From NCBI GenBank assembly GCA_016271365.2, contig CM057452.1, positions 1,247,159,001-1,247,223,000 on the forward strand: a stretch of 64,000 nucleotides of DNA. Reading direction: 5' to 3'. The position numbers were made by a program, and so were the translations under genes. The notes below the pieces were generated by a model. That model was not told the origin of the DNA and made no database searches. It saw nothing but the letters and a program-made list of their open reading frames with translations. Positions 12,801 to 25,600 of the stretch are shown here, in pieces. Within the stretch, counting starts at the first letter, position 1, and every line of letters begins with the position of its first letter. This stretch comes from Neoceratodus forsteri (taxonomy: Eukaryota; Chordata; Ceratodontiformes; Ceratodontidae).

Positions 12801-13990
12801 TCAAGTTTAGAAATATGGCTTGATAAAAGTTTTTGTTGAGACTGTGAAATATGAGGTAGGTTCAAAGACCGAAGTCAATCTACAGCACTATTAGACACAG
12901 GAAAAGCCATCCTGACTTTATTCTGTATATACTGATCGATCAATTTCCCCCGTAATATCCTCTTTGTTGTGAATTAGTGAACCATCTGGTAATTCAATCT
13001 GTACAATGTGTTTTTGTTTTCTTCTAAAATTGCAATTTTCATAGGGATTAATCAGATGTGATTTCTTTTGAGTCCCACATTTTTGTTCTGTTTCCAAAGA
13101 CTGGAATCTGTTGTACTGTAACTTAGTTCTGCCTTAGTATGTTTTATTTGCTGACTATTCTATAGTGAAAATTTTGTATGTTGTTGAAGAACTTGTAATT
13201 GATATTGTAATTCTTGATATCTATTTTGTTTTTGAAAGTGGTGTAGACAAGATTTATGTGTCAACCAGGAAATGAAATCATGTTTAGAGTCCAGTCACCA
13301 CTCCACATGGTCGTCATAGAGACAGAAAACAGGTTTTCTGGTACTGACTAATTCTAGAGCCATATTCTGATACTCCTTGTGAAAGAGGTCAGTATTTAAT
13401 ACCACAACCCTTTCCCATATTTATCCTTACTAATTTTTGATAAGTAAATACTAAGCAAACAGTGATCAGAAGTAGCTTTGACCTGAGTATGACAAGATTG
13501 TACCTATACTCCAGCTGGCATAAAAAAAATAATCTATGCAAGAAGAGAGCACACCTTTATAGAAAATGTGAAGGGGTTTAGTTTGAATTGAGTGTTGCGC
13601 ATCTTTTAAATTAGATTGAGTTAAAATAGATTTTAAAGCTACAACATAATCTCCTCCTAACACTGTAATTTTTGAAATTCCTTCCATAATGAAATGCGTA
13701 CTGTTTTGGTTTGAGGAGCATAACAATTTATGAGTCTATAAATTGTAGCATCGATAACATCTAGTAGAAATGCTCTCCACTATCTTTAATGCCGGAATGT
13801 CATGTGGAAAAAACAAATGGCAAAACCACTACACAGTTCTGTACGTAGAGACCAAAAACAAGTCCCCCATTTCCAATCTGTTGTTGCCAACTCAGCTTCT
13901 GATAGGCTGTAAATTCTGGTATCTTGCAAGAATAGGACATCTCAGCAGCAAGTTTCAAACATTGCAAAGGCTTCATTGCATATGCTGTAT
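9900..13990 (-). pseudogene. Tx1/L1-B ORF2 remnant
   Basis: The endonuclease part lies at 13466-13990, with a GGDYV text where GGDFN is usual and a YFFYAS-like stretch. RT fingers are at 12578-12865 (LNMAPGCDGLLSEFYK). The palm is at 11987-12220 (GVLQGCSLSLMLYILTLDPV, normally KQGCPLSPLLF). The C-terminal region is at 10610-11011. Many stops and frameshifts separate these pieces, so decay is heavier than in copy C. Recognition rests on order and motif spacing; single pieces are weak. Confidence 0.75.
11102..11692 (+). mobile_element. Long tRNA-type SINE, copy 1, with target duplication
   Basis: The body runs from 11117 to 11676, about 560 bp. A tRNA-like head (ggcccggtggcgctgaggg, then gacccgggttcgggaa as box B) is followed by a GC-rich body. 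The end is ggataaaaagaaag with an A-rich aaataaataaa tail. The 16-bp word taaacaccttactttc occurs at 11101-11116 and again at 11677-11692, a perfect target duplication. It is inserted in L1-B. Other copies are at 42004, 44268 (minus) and 53490. Confidence 0.87.
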
Positions 13991-14077
13991 ATCAGTTCTG
14001 ATGCTGTTCATGTTTAAAGAGGCTACAGATAAATCAGACATTTATACAATGAAATATCAAGTATTAGAGTGTGGAAT

Positions 14078-16020
14078 TTATTTTGGTTTAGACCTGGTAC
14101 CCCATCTGTTTTTTCTTACTTTGGGCTTTACACTTTCAAGGTCTTCAGTTTCTGAAGAAGCCTCTAAATTGGAGAAAGCATCTGATATTTCCCCCATCCA
14201 GTATCTCCCCACTGAAGGGGGGGTATACTGGTTCTGGAGCTGTATCATTTCAGACCTTTTGAATTTTTGTAACTGTTTCCCTCTTCCCCGTTTCACAAGG
14301 AGAATGGATGGAAGGTCTGGGGATGGTATTTTCAGAGTGACTTCAAAACCAGCATCTTCCACAACTGGGGTGGTGACCACCACATTGCACATATTTGAGA
14401 CCTTGGGACCCAGAGAGGGGATTGGGGTGATTTCACAACCAAGAACCTGGGAAGGTCTGTGCTCGAAGCTTAGACCTGGGGGTTTTATGGACCACCAAGT
14501 TAAAGTAAAAGTCATGCTCAGCAAAGTCTGCATCTGAGGTATTGTGGGAGGCCCATGAGCAGTTTGTGAAAGTATGGCCTTCAGTGTTACAAAGATCACA
14601 TTTAGGGAAAGAAGTACAGTGCACACCCAGGTGACCCAACATGCCACACATAGTACACCTGATCTTATCACATTCACTACTAACATGTCTAGGTGAACCA
14701 CACTTGAAACATGTATGTGGCACCCCAGGGTAAAACAAGTTGCCCCTATCCCTTCCTAAGAAAAAACTGCTGGTCAGGTGTAAAATACCAGCATCAGTCA
14801 TATGCAGTTGAACCTTAAAACACTACCCTCCCATCCAAAATCCCTCCCTATCAATTATTGGGTCAGGTAGCCCCTGAATCTCATATTTTTATTCCAGCCA
14901 ATAGATTATATCTTTAACATTGACCCCTCATTTCAGAAAAGAATTGTCACAGTTTTTAAAGTGCATTTAGTCAAAGGTACTACAAAAAAATTAGTCCAAA
15001 TATATGTATCTTTTACCGTAGAATATTTTCGCCAGAATCTGTCCAGTAAAGCTGCAGTGCGAAAGCTGATATCAAAGCTGTGTTCTCCCGGGGCATGGAT
15101 AAAGGCAAACACCTCAGCTGAGGAAAACTCAAGGGACTGTTTAATCAAGAATTTCCCCATGAAGGCTCTATCCGTGGGGTGTTTCAAAGCCACTGGTGTA
15201 CCAAAAACAAACTGCATGTTGGCGTTTCACATTTACTGGTGGATCATGAAAAAGCCTTGCAAAACTCAGTTTTTGTCTTGGTTCAGCAGAAGGCAACTTA
15301 TTTGGGGCAACCTCCTCGGTCGTAAGAACATCATCAGCTACAATTAGAATTTTGCTGTCTGAAATGTCTTGTAACAAATGTAGTCCTGAGTTGTTCTCCA
15401 GTGTAGTAGGGAATGGTTCTGGCGCAGTATTCTTTGGCTGGGCTAATAAGTCAGAATCCAGGGAGTTCTCCCAGTGTCTATTTTGAACCTCATTGTCAAT
15501 TCCTAAATAATTATCTGATTGAGTAGCTCCAGGCAAAGGAATTTTCAGATCTGGTGACCACCTACCTGCACCATCAGGGATCCATCTGGTCTGCCCAAGT
15601 GCATGGTCGGGGGACCAAGTTCCAGCTTTAAAAACCAGCTGTGCATCTCCCAATACATTTGCTCATGGAGGGCTATCTAAAGGCTTAGACTGTGGCAGCT
15701 TATTTTCCGTCATAATTTCAGGGCTCATACTCAAAAGACAGTCTTTTGCACTTTTTCTTTTCTTCCTCAAGCAACCATTTCTGGTGTGAAAAATTCAGTT
15801 CAGCAGAGGATAAAAGATCATCCAGTCACTGTTTCTCTGTGAGTAAATTGTCTTGTAAAATGTTCTCAACTTCATTCAATTCTAATAAGACATTGGTATC
15901 CAGAACTGGTGATATAACTTCAATATTTCCTTCAACAGTTGTAGAAATCATCTCTTGTGCTGGACCTGCAGGAGCAGAGATGCATCCTCCTGCAGGTACA
16001 CCAGCCAACTCAGCACTTCA
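14078..16020 (-). pseudogene. Tx1/L1-B ORF1 with three CCHC zinc knuckles
   Basis: ORF1 of this LINE group is a nucleic-acid-binding protein that packages the element RNA. Read leftward, an N-terminal segment (about 15826-16020, 15168-15653) leads to a core at 14933-15217. Three zinc knuckles follow at 14433-14801: CFKCGSPRHVSSEC, CTMCGMLGHLGVHC and CDLCNTEGHTFTNC. Then comes a charged tail to 14078. The knuckles' metal-binding residues are intact. At least three frameshifts divide the frame, so it is a pseudogene. The three-knuckle ORF1 sets it apart from copy C, whose ORF1 is coiled-coil plus RRM type. Confidence 0.85.
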
Positions 16021-16179
16021 AGAGTCCATCAGCAAAGATTCTCTCTACTGGTGAGTAGGGGAATTTCCCCAGTACAATGATGTACAATGGTCAAATTTCC
16101 CCCCAATCACTAAAATACAACCAACAGCTTAATCTGGTTCAAGGACAGCTGGCATTCATCTGTATCCCCCTTCCCCAGG

Positions 16180-16245
16180 TCGTGCCTGAAAATAGGCAGA
16201 ATTTGTCTAGTGCACTTACCCGGTCAACAAAAATGAACTAACTAA
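16180..16245 (+). mobile_element. SINE/L2-type 3' tail fragment
   Basis: The text aggtcgtgcctgaaaatagg ... cttacccggtcaac followed by an A-rich stretch matches the tails at 29525-29600, 33715-33793, 48450-48515, 50600-50700 and 50865-50945. Confidence 0.65.
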
Positions 16246-17815
16246 ATAAGTAAAAACTATAACAGCAAAAATTGAAAAATTTGCAAGTGAACCATTCAAC
16301 CACCAATGAACACTAAATAATAAGGGCATTGTGACTTCAAAGCATAGATATTCAGGGGATTGTCTGCCTCAGACCTATTCCCAAACGTGAGGGAGAGTAA
16401 ATATTTTCCCCCCTATGGTGCATGCTCAAGAATGAGCTAGGAGCTGGACCTACACCACTAAAGGTGGAGTCCATTAGCTGTATTCTAGAGGCACTGAATG
16501 TAACCCAGAGTCACTGGGTTGGCTGGCACTTACTGCCCTCAGTCACCCCCAGAACCCCTATCCATATAAAGATTATGATCCCTTTCTACTACTGTATATA
16601 TTGTATAGAAAATGAACCTGAAGGCCTTAAAAATTTATTTCAGATATCACCCCAGGAAGCAGAGCAGGGAAGGGACACCAGTAAGCTCAGGGCAAAGAGG
16701 GTGGATACAAATGGTTAAGGGGCACCGTCACACTACTCCTCATCCACATGCCAAGCAGAGAGGTAAAACATTACTTAGAGGATTAGTCAGTAAACCAGCT
16801 AATCAGTATTAATAATGAATAAGCAATGTATTAATAATATCTCACTCTTCCAAAAAGTGATATGGCACTGAGTGGGGGTAGCCTCCTAGCACAGCTCACA
16901 TAACATCCGCAGCTTGACAATCCACCTGGAGCATTAACCAGTTTCCTTCTTTCTCCCATCTCTGCAAGTAATATATAGTGTAACACAGAGATATTATGCA
17001 GGCTGGTTGGACTCAGGCTACCAACAGCCCAGCAGAACTAATGCGATTATAAGAGAGAGTGGGACACTCTGAGAAACATTAAGGGAACCGGGGTTCAGCT
17101 TAAAGGGCATATATTCCAAGTGTAGAGAAAGTCAATGTTTCCAGAAACTGCATCTTTAGCCGAGAAACCCCCCAGCAACTCCTGCAAATGGCAGAATTCT
17201 TTAATAATAGAGTTAAACCAGTTAGATCCTCCAAGCTAGTTGTTTCAATAGAGAAATGATTACCTCAGCAAGGGAAGGAAAGGGTCTTTACCTCCACACT
17301 TGTTCCATGGATTTACACAAATGTTTGCATTCATGGTCTTGGGGGATACATCTATTGATGTGCCAAGTTTTGTCAGATGTGCAGATTCTGAGATGCAGAT
17401 AGTGAAAAAAGTTTTAAAAAGTGCTGTTTTTGCTTTATTTGTCATCACCTAGCACCCAGACAATTTAGAATTTTGGTCTAATACGTTCAGGGTAGAAAGG
17501 GTGTGCCACACAGATGTGCTTAAGAGTAGTTTGGTGAAAAAATATTAATCCCTTCCAAGGTTATTAAATTTTGAAAGTTTGGTTCTGAGCATGTTCAGTA
17601 CAGTCTTTTACACAGCTGCTTGGAGCGAGAAAAGAATTTGGTCCATACAAAAAGACATCCATTTTTGTTTCAGAGTAATCCTTTCTCATGAGGATTTTTT
17701 TTTCATACAGCCACCATCTTGTTTCCATTCTTCTTTTCAAAATAACATTTCAAAACCCACAAAAATGATATCCTGCACAAACTGCAGCACATGTATCTTG
17801 ATCATCAGGACAGTG
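16246..17815. other. Unassigned stretch right of L1-B
   Basis: No ORF, RNA gene or clear repeat could be supported. It may hold the 5' UTR of L1-B or flanking DNA. Short ORFs here lack recognisable motifs. Confidence 0.4.
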
Positions 17816-17819
17816 TTAG

Positions 17820-17945
17820 GTGGATTATTTATGTATGTATTTATTTATTTAATGATTTATTGATTTATTTATTTAACATTTTTGTTAACCCGGAAAGGCA
17901 CACTGAGCCAAGGCTCATTTCCAGGTGTTGTAGAGTTTTTACACA
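17820..17945 (-). mobile_element. SINE/L2-type 3' tail fragment, minus strand
   Basis: A run of TTTA repeats is followed by the reverse complement of the shared tail (tttgttaacccggaaaggca). This is the same tail family as the plus-strand copies, so it is a short 3' fragment in the opposite orientation. Confidence 0.65.
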
Positions 17946-18160
17946 TTAGATAGATTCCGCTTGGATGGTGGCTGGGTCAGCCCAGAAAGGTAACTCAGGC
18001 TGTACTTTGTTGTTATGAATTAAAAATATGCCTTTATTATTATTGTAGCATAAATAAAATGATCCCTAATACAGTAAAAACTAAACAGATGACAGCCTAC
18101 CACTGTCATAGCTATAAGCAAGCAGAAAATCAAAGCAGACTATACTTTATTTTTTGGAGT

Positions 18161-18586
18161 GTGTTAGGGTCCTGCCTCTTTCTAAAACAGTAGTGAGGCT
18201 CACAGTCTAGCCTGTATTTATACAGAGTTTATTTACAGCTAACATCATTGCTTTGCCAAACAAGGCATGCTTCTTAGCATAGCAGCAAGAAAGGAACAGA
18301 GAAGGCCTCTCTCAAATAAGGCTTTATTACAATACTAAATTTTTTTCTAATAGGTGATGTTGTCTGCAAAGCCATTCTGAGCTGATCTTTAAACTGGACA
18401 GTAGTCCTATTTTTACACAAAGTATTTTGCTATTCTAAATAAGTGATGTCATACAGCTGTTTGCAGGGGCAGCCTGAACTGACCTTTAAGCTTGACTGTA
18501 GTGAATCTACTATTCAAGCCCTTGGTGGCTATTCTTAGAAAGGCTAAGTCAAAATGATATGACAAGCCGTACTCTCCTTTTTAACA
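18161..18586 (-). repeat. Possible solo LTR (weak)
   Basis: The stretch begins tgttagggtcctgcc and ends ctttttaaca, so both strands read TGTTA...TAACA. That is the terminal form of many LTRs. Inside is an approximate 105-bp duplication ('gtctgcaaagcca...actggacagtag' and a diverged second copy). I could not find a matching target duplication (flanks gagtg and atgtt), so this is only a candidate. 17946-18160 and 18587-19085 around it show nothing I can name. Confidence 0.3.
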
Positions 18587-19089
18587 ATGTTTTATTTAAA
18601 CAGCATTTTAGCAAACCTTCTTTACACATATCATCTGATTTCTACATATTTAATTTCTTCTCAGTCTCCTTCAGTCTAATATAGTATAACCCTTTCTCTT
18701 ATTTCTTAGCTCCTTGTTATTATTTACCGTGATTTCTCTGTCCTTTTTATTTTAACACTTTATCAGTTCCTTTAATAGTTTACCATAATTCCACAGTGTG
18801 ACCCCTGTGAGGGTGATGGAGAGCAAAAAATTACAACAGACAGGTAGAGGTACAGAGATTGAAATAACTAACAAAGTAAGTAAACTACAGGTGGCAGGGA
18901 TACAATGATTCTAAGAGATTGACAAATGAGCTGGTGACAGGGAAAAGTAAGACTTAACAAATTATAAGTTTACAAGGATAGGCTATACAGAAGGAAGCTG
19001 GTACATGCTAGATACCAACCTGATTAATGGTAACAAAAATAAAACAAAATAAGAGCTTAGCAGGAACAAACTTGAAGTTATCAACTGTG

Positions 19090-19930
19090 ACATCAGGCAC
19101 CTACAATTAAATGTACCCCAGCAAAGATCCTGTGAAAGGAAGCATAGACGGGGAAAACAAACACTGAGAGTGGGGGAGAAGGAAAGGGGAAAGAATGAGG
19201 CAGAGGACAGTTATGGAAAGCTGGTAGAGGGGAAAGCAGAAGCAAGGGGGCTAGGAAGAGTGCAAATGAGATGTTTGAGTGAGGAGAAGAGAGAAGTGTT
19301 GTGGAGATTTGGAGGGAGCTAGTTCCAGAGTAGTGGGAGATGGTAAGAGACAGCAGACTGATCAGCAGAAATGTGAGGATTGGGAAGCAAGAAGCAGTGA
19401 TGGTCTCTAGAACATAGGGCATATGAGGAGGGAGAGGCAGCAGATAGGATAGATGAGAGGTATGTGGGGAGCAGATTAAACCAGTATTTAGCTATGAAGG
19501 ACAGGGAATGCATGAGTCTCCTGTGGACGAGTGGTGGGATAGAAAGAGAAGAGTAGAGGGTGCAGTGGTGATGGGGGGGCATTTGAGACAAAGTGGTAGA
19601 ACGTATTTAGCAGCATGTCAGGCTTGGAGAGGGAGGTAGCGGGCAGTAGAGTAGACTATGTCAGCATAGTCAAAAAGTGGTAGAATCATTTTGGTGACAA
19701 GTTCTCGACGTGTAGGGAGGGTGAGGCAATCCTTGTGGTGGTAGATAGCCCCAAGCTTGGGGTGAAGTTTAGAACAAATGTAATCTATGTAGGTTGAGTA
19801 GTCAAGGTGACTATCTAGTCATTCCTAGATTTACTTGATAGATGTAACAGAGTCTAAAGGAGAACCATCCAGTGTGACAAAAATGGGTAGGGTCCCACAA
19901 TGCGCTAGTTTTTGCATACTTAGCTTGTGG
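19090..19930 (-). pseudogene. Non-LTR reverse transcriptase C-terminal remnant
   Basis: Reading leftward from about 19930, the frame gives VTLDGSPLDSV, SIKYLGM, ICSKLHPKLGAIYHHK and MILPLFDYADIVYSTA, with one stop. These are the post-catalytic (thumb) motifs of L2/CR1/Rex-type RTs, with 'KYLG' and 'lDY' spacing. 19093-19591 continues as a degenerate serine/proline-rich C-terminus. No RT active site is present, so this is a truncated 3' piece. Confidence 0.7.
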
Positions 19931-19975
19931 ATAAATAACAGAGAAATGTCATTTTTTTTTTACATTTAAACAACC

Positions 19976-20171
19976 CTTATTCATCAGCCAATTTTCTTTT
20001 TTCATATAGGTATACAAAAAAAGAATTGGTACATACAAAAAAGAATGGCTTCATATGAAAAAATAATTCAAACTTCGTTTTTTTCCTGATTTTTCTTTCA
20101 TTTGAAGGCATTCTTAGTTTTTTTTCTGACTCTTCTTTCATATGAAGGAATTCTTTTTTCACATGAATAAC
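19976..20171. repeat. CATATG-palindrome repeat, left part
   Basis: Units like ttcatatgaaaaaagaat recur in both orientations, for example at 20050, 20098, 20138 and 20150. The same repeat resumes at 26812 after L1-C. It is the pre-insertion target. Confidence 0.75.
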
Positions 20172-20380
20172 AGAAGAATAAGAAAAAGGGGAGCTCATGT
20201 GATGCCTTCTGACTGAGAGGACACATGAAAACCTAGCTCCTACCCCAGCTTACAAAAAGGGCTTTTAAACCAGCAGCTTTTGCGATAGAGAGACTTCTAA
20301 ACAGGTGCTTTTCTAACTCCTATGGAATGGAGAATGCAGTGATAGTCTTCTGAGAAAAAAAATGAATTTAAGACATTAAA

Positions 20381-21290
20381 ATGGAGATCGACATGTGCCA
20401 GGCCCTCCCAGCCCTCACGCCGACTCAGACACCAGATAAGATTGCTAAACGCTCCAAAATGCAAGCTGCAGCTGCAGGCAAGACTTCTACAGCAACTAAT
20501 AACACCTCTCCTCTATTGGAGGTCAAATTCCTTGCTGAAATTGCTCAGATCAATGCAGCCTTTCTGGAATTAGCATCTGACTTAAAAACTATACAAGCAG
20601 ACCTTAAGGAAACCAATAAGAAAATATCCAACATCTCAGCACCTACAACTTTGTTAGAAGGCTGGTAGACCCATCTAGACCCAGAGATCGTAACATCGAG
20701 GCATAAACTGAACAAAATGGAGATCAAACTGGAAGATCTTGAAGGGAGAAATAGGATAAATAGTTTAATCATCTTCAGCATACCTGAAGAAGGCAAAGGT
20801 TCCTCTCCAGTCTTGTTTACACAAAAACTCCTGGCAAAAATCGCAGGCCCACCACCGCATTCCACCATTTATCATGTGGAATGGGCCCACCATTCATTAA
20901 GGCCTCGGCCCCCTCCAAGCACCAAGCCCAGGCCACTCATCATCCACCTCCTGAGTTACATCGATAGGCAGCACATCCTGGTGAAATCCAAGGAGCTGCA
21001 GGAAATAAAGTGGGAGGATGCACATCTCAGGATCTCATAAGATTTACCCGTGGCCACTGACAGAAAAGAGCCGAGTATCATGCTTCTGTGACCAAATTAA
21101 TGACCGCTGGAATTAAGTTCCAGATGATCTACCCAGCCAAGTTGTTGATGTTGTACCAAGGCAGCTGGAAGTAATTAAAAAATGCAAACAAGCTCTGGTA
21201 GAACTCTATGAAATGTTCCCTGACCTGTTTGCCCACCACTGGCTCTGCAAGCTATGCATCTCCAAAGTATTTGCCAGGAAACTTTTAGGG
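20381..21290 (+). pseudogene. L1-C ORF1 (coiled coil + RRM type)
   Basis: This is the ORF1p-type trimeric RNA-binding chaperone of L1. The frame starts at an ATG at 20381. It has a basic, alanine-rich N-terminus, then a heptad-like helix (FLAEIAQINAAFLELASDLK), then the RRM entry KLEDLEGRNRINSLIIFSIPE and further RRM text to about 21040. A diverged C-terminal domain follows to about 21290 (FQMIYPAKLLMLYQG). An in-frame TAG at 20666 and a TAA at 21038 interrupt it. No zinc knuckles are present, unlike copy B. The family assignment is strong; function is lost. Confidence 0.87.
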
Positions 21291-22667
21291 TTGTGCTAAA
21301 GGATTCTAATATTATTCAAAAGGTCTAGTGGTTATTCATTTGATCTTCCAGAGTGTAGCCAAGCTGTTTTCCTCCTTTCCTTGGTATCCTCCTGTGTGAC
21401 TGTGCTCCTAGTGAAACCATCCTGCCAGAAGCCTGTATTCAGCGAGAAACAACATCAAACAGCCTGAAATTTTCCTTCATTTGATCTACCTGCTTTTTCT
21501 TTTGGGACTACACACTTGATCCTTCACCTCCTCTGAAATCTGTCACTTCATTCACCTCTCATGGTGGTTGGACTGCTTACACTATTGCTGACTCAACAAG
21601 CCTATTTGTTTGAACCTCAGCACGAATATGCGATCCACCATATAGCTCCCACATGCGAATGATCTCAGAGCTTCCAGCGTGAATGTGCGATCCTTATGGC
21701 AAGCACTAATTGCCCGAGCTGTCTTATTAGGACTGAAAAAACCTTCTACTCTCTTCAGGATGATCAACATACAAACTCATAACCCCATAGTTACTGACTA
21801 GCTGTCTGTTAATCAACCCTTTTTCTCTCTTTTCTTCTTTTCCTATTTTTTTATGACTTTTGCTCACATTTTTATACTCTAGTGTAAAACGGTCATGCAA
21901 GGGCCTGATACATGCTCACATTCAATGGTCCAGAATTTCCTATTAGTCCACTTATAACTAATCCTACACATTGCTTGGTATGGTTCTATCTACAGATTAA
22001 CACAGTCTATGTGTTATTAGCTTACCCCCCTTTTTTTGTAGAAATTAGCACTTCAAGCTAATGGGGGGTCAACATTTGCTAGATACTTGTAAAGTTTTGG
22101 TAGTTGCCTTGAAGAACATTGTTACTACTATAAACTAGCTCTACCTGCCATTGTTAGGTGTGGATTTTATTGATAATTACTAATGTTGTTATTAGACATG
22201 ATAAGTTTTGCAACTGTTCATGCCCTTTTCCAATGTTTAAGATACTGGTTGGGAGTTAACACTCCCTTAAGACAATGATTACCAAATGGTTAATGTTTCC
22301 TGTTTTTCGGCTGGGGTGGGGGGGGAGGTAGTGCTGTGTTATCATGGGAGAAGCAGTCATGTCTTTGTTAACGGGTTCAGAACCTTCATCACTGCTTGCC
22401 CTGCATGGGGCTTACTTTAATATGCTTGTTAATCTGGTTTTGGGGGGTTCGGGAATACGCTATTTGAGGGATTTCTTTTGGAATTGTGGGTTTTTGGGGG
22501 GAAGGGGATGGTACTTCTGGGTTGCTGGGGGGTGGGCAGTGCCACAGGTAAAGGGGTTAATATCATAATACTTTTTCTGGGTGCCACAAATAACAGGGTC
22601 AACTCTTATAACTTCTTTCTGGGTTTCTCTGTCCTTATGCATCTGGATTTCAGTTTCATAGTTAAAA

Positions 22668-25600
22668 TGTCTAGTTACCACTTTTGTACATGGAATTTCA
22701 AAGGGGTGCAAACTCCAGCTAAAAGGATGAAGGTATTGCTACAGCTCCACAGGATACAAGTTGATGTGGTTTTCTTACAGGATACACACCCTCTACCCAA
22801 CCAGGTGGACTACCTTTGTAGGCTCTGGGTGGGTCAAGTGTTTGGCTCAGGTTTCAATTCTCACAAAATTGGAACTGCCACCCTAATTGCCCATAGAATT
22901 TCATTCCGCTTATTGCAAGAAATATCTGATTCAGAAGGCTGTTATGTTATTTTAAGGGCTGTTCTAGGTCACTCAGAGGTTATCCTTGGCTCCATTTATG
23001 GATCCAACTCCAATGACCCAGCATTTTTTGCAGGCCTAATATCTACACTGGCTCCCTGGTCCAGTATCTCAATAATTCTTGGAGGGGACTGGAATCAAGT
23101 CCTATCAAACAACCTTAATAGATCAGGCCATTCTAGATTATCTTTGTCCGAAGGTCAAAAAGCCTTGCATGAACTAATGCACTTAGTAGGTCTGGCAGAC
23201 CCTTGGAGAATCACTTATCCAAATAGGAAAGAATACTCATTCCACTCTCTCATTCAACAATTATTTTCCCGTATTGATTATTTTCTAGTGAGTGTTGACC
23301 ATCTCCCTGGGGCCACATCAGTCTTATATTCCTCAAAAATGCTCTCTGATCACCATATTTCCCAGTTACTTTTAGACATTACACCCAATATTCAATGAGA
23401 TAGACTCTGGAGGGCTAACAACCAAATTTTAAATTCTGGACATTTTATACAACACTTACAATCCTTCATCTCTAATTTCATGACAGATAATTCCCCAACC
23501 TTGCCTAAAGCTGATGTCTTATGGTGCTCATTAAAATGTGCTTGAAGGGGAGAATTAATATGCCTAGCATCAAAATGCAAACAACAGAGGGAACAAGTTA
23601 TTTTCTCCCTTCTTGATCAGATCACAAAATCTGAGGCAAATCTTTTGGTCCTATCTCCTGAAGAGGACTGGGAGAAAGCTGAGTCCCTTTGGGCTCAATA
23701 TAATCAGTTATTGGCCGAAAAGGCTGAATTCCTCATGCTTAGATCTAGGATATCCTACTTTGACCAAGGTGAAAGAGCGGGGAAACTTCTAGCTCTTAGA
23801 CTTGGGTCCCAGGTTTCTGACAGGATTATTACCTTCCTTCAATCATCTACTGGCACTCTCCTCACCTCGCCCAAGGAAATTTTTGAAGCTTTTAAGGATT
23901 TTTACAAATGACTGTGTTCTCCTACCAATTCCTCTTTCTCTCAGCAAATGCTTGACTCCTTTATTAATGATATCAATCTTCCGTCGCTGTCTGACTTGCA
24001 GTCTTCTAGTTTAAAAGCCCCTATTGGAATAGAAGAAATAATGGAGGCTGTTGACTCACTCTCACTGGATAAATCCCCAGGTCCAGATGGATTTTCCTCT
24101 AATTTTTATAATGCCCTTAAAAGTACACTGGCGCCTATCCTTCTGAATACATTTCAATACTTCAAAGAAAATGGTATCTCTGATACTTCTCTAACCCAGG
24201 CCACCATAGTGATTCTCCCTAAACCTGGTAAGGACCCTTTATTCGTACACAACTATAGACCCATTTCTCTTATTAATGTGGATTTAAAAATCCTGGCTAA
24301 GATCTTGGCTTCAAGACTGGGTCATGTTTGGGATTCCTTAATTAGTGCAGAGCAGGTAGGATTTGTTAAGGGCCGTCACTCATCTGATCACCTTAGGAAG
24401 CTGGCTCATCTTTTTTCTGTGTCCAAGTATTCTCTCGTCTCAGCTGCTTTAGTCTCCTTGGATGCAGAAAAAGCATTTGATATAGTGTCCTGGAAATATT
24501 TATTTTCCTTACTTCCCAAATATGGTATCCCTCAGGAATTTCTAAGTTGGATTAAAATACTCTATTCCTCTCCCTCAGCATGCGTCCAATGCAATGGGGT
24601 GCTTTCCACACCCTTTACCTTAAGGCAGGGCACTCATCAGGGCTGCCTCCTCTCACCCTACTTATTCAACCTTTTCTTAGCACCTCTCATAAAAAAAATA
24701 AATTCCTCTCTGTTAGTTTCGGGCATCACAGTAGGGAACTCAGAGTATAAACTCTCTGTGTATGAGGACGGTATTCTACTGCATATCTCATCTCCTTCTC
24801 AATCTCTCCCTGCAGCACCTACAATAATTTCCCAACTTAGTACCATCACTAATTATAAACTGAATCTCAATAAAACAGAAGTCTTTCCTCTCAATCAGTA
24901 CTTCCACAGATTAGAGATAGCTAACATGGGTCTACAGTGGCGATCAGATAAACTTGAGTACCTGGATATTTTTCTTCACTCCTCTCCCAAGATAATGAAA
25001 AAACTTAATCTTGACACCATCGTAAGCACTATAAAGGATGATCTTTAATGTTGGTCTCTGCTACCTCTCTCTTTGTGGGGTTGTATGAGTATAGTAAAAA
25101 TTAATATATTACCCCATATATTATACCCCTTGCAAATGTACAGTTAGGCCCTGCCAAGTTCCTGGTTTGCTCAAGTTCACAAAATCATTAATTCCTTTTT
25201 GTGGACTGGGACAAAATCAAGAAGAAGATACTGTAAGCTCACCCATCAGAAAATTGATGATGGCCTACAGGCTCCCAACTTTTATTTTTACTGTCTGGCA
25301 ATACATCTAACTAGAATGAGGCACTGGATACTCCCTTTAAATTACCCCTCTGATTCCCTCTATTCTCCTCTCTGGCTGGAAGTTGAGAAGTCCCTATGCC
25401 TTGCACAAGATGTAGACCCAAAGGCCCTCCCCTTTTTAATTAGAAAGAACTTTCCTAAAAAGTTGAAAGATTCCCCATTAGGTTTCCTTCTGTTCACACA
25501 ACACCAATTGAACACTCTCCTTAAGACTACAGGGTATAGCAATGTAACACAACCCCTGTTTAATAATCCTAATTTTTTAATCTCGGGGTAAACCACTCAA

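Larger units (their letters stand above)
9813..16060 (-). mobile_element. Tx1/L1-type LINE (copy B), near full length
   Basis: A minus-strand L1-superfamily element retaining both ORF1 (about 14078-16020) and ORF2 (about 9900-13990). A T-rich left end marks the polyA tail. A 560-bp SINE interrupts it at 11117-11676. The 5' end is not fixed: sequence up to about 17450 could include its 5' UTR. All frames are broken by frameshifts and stops. Confidence 0.83.
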
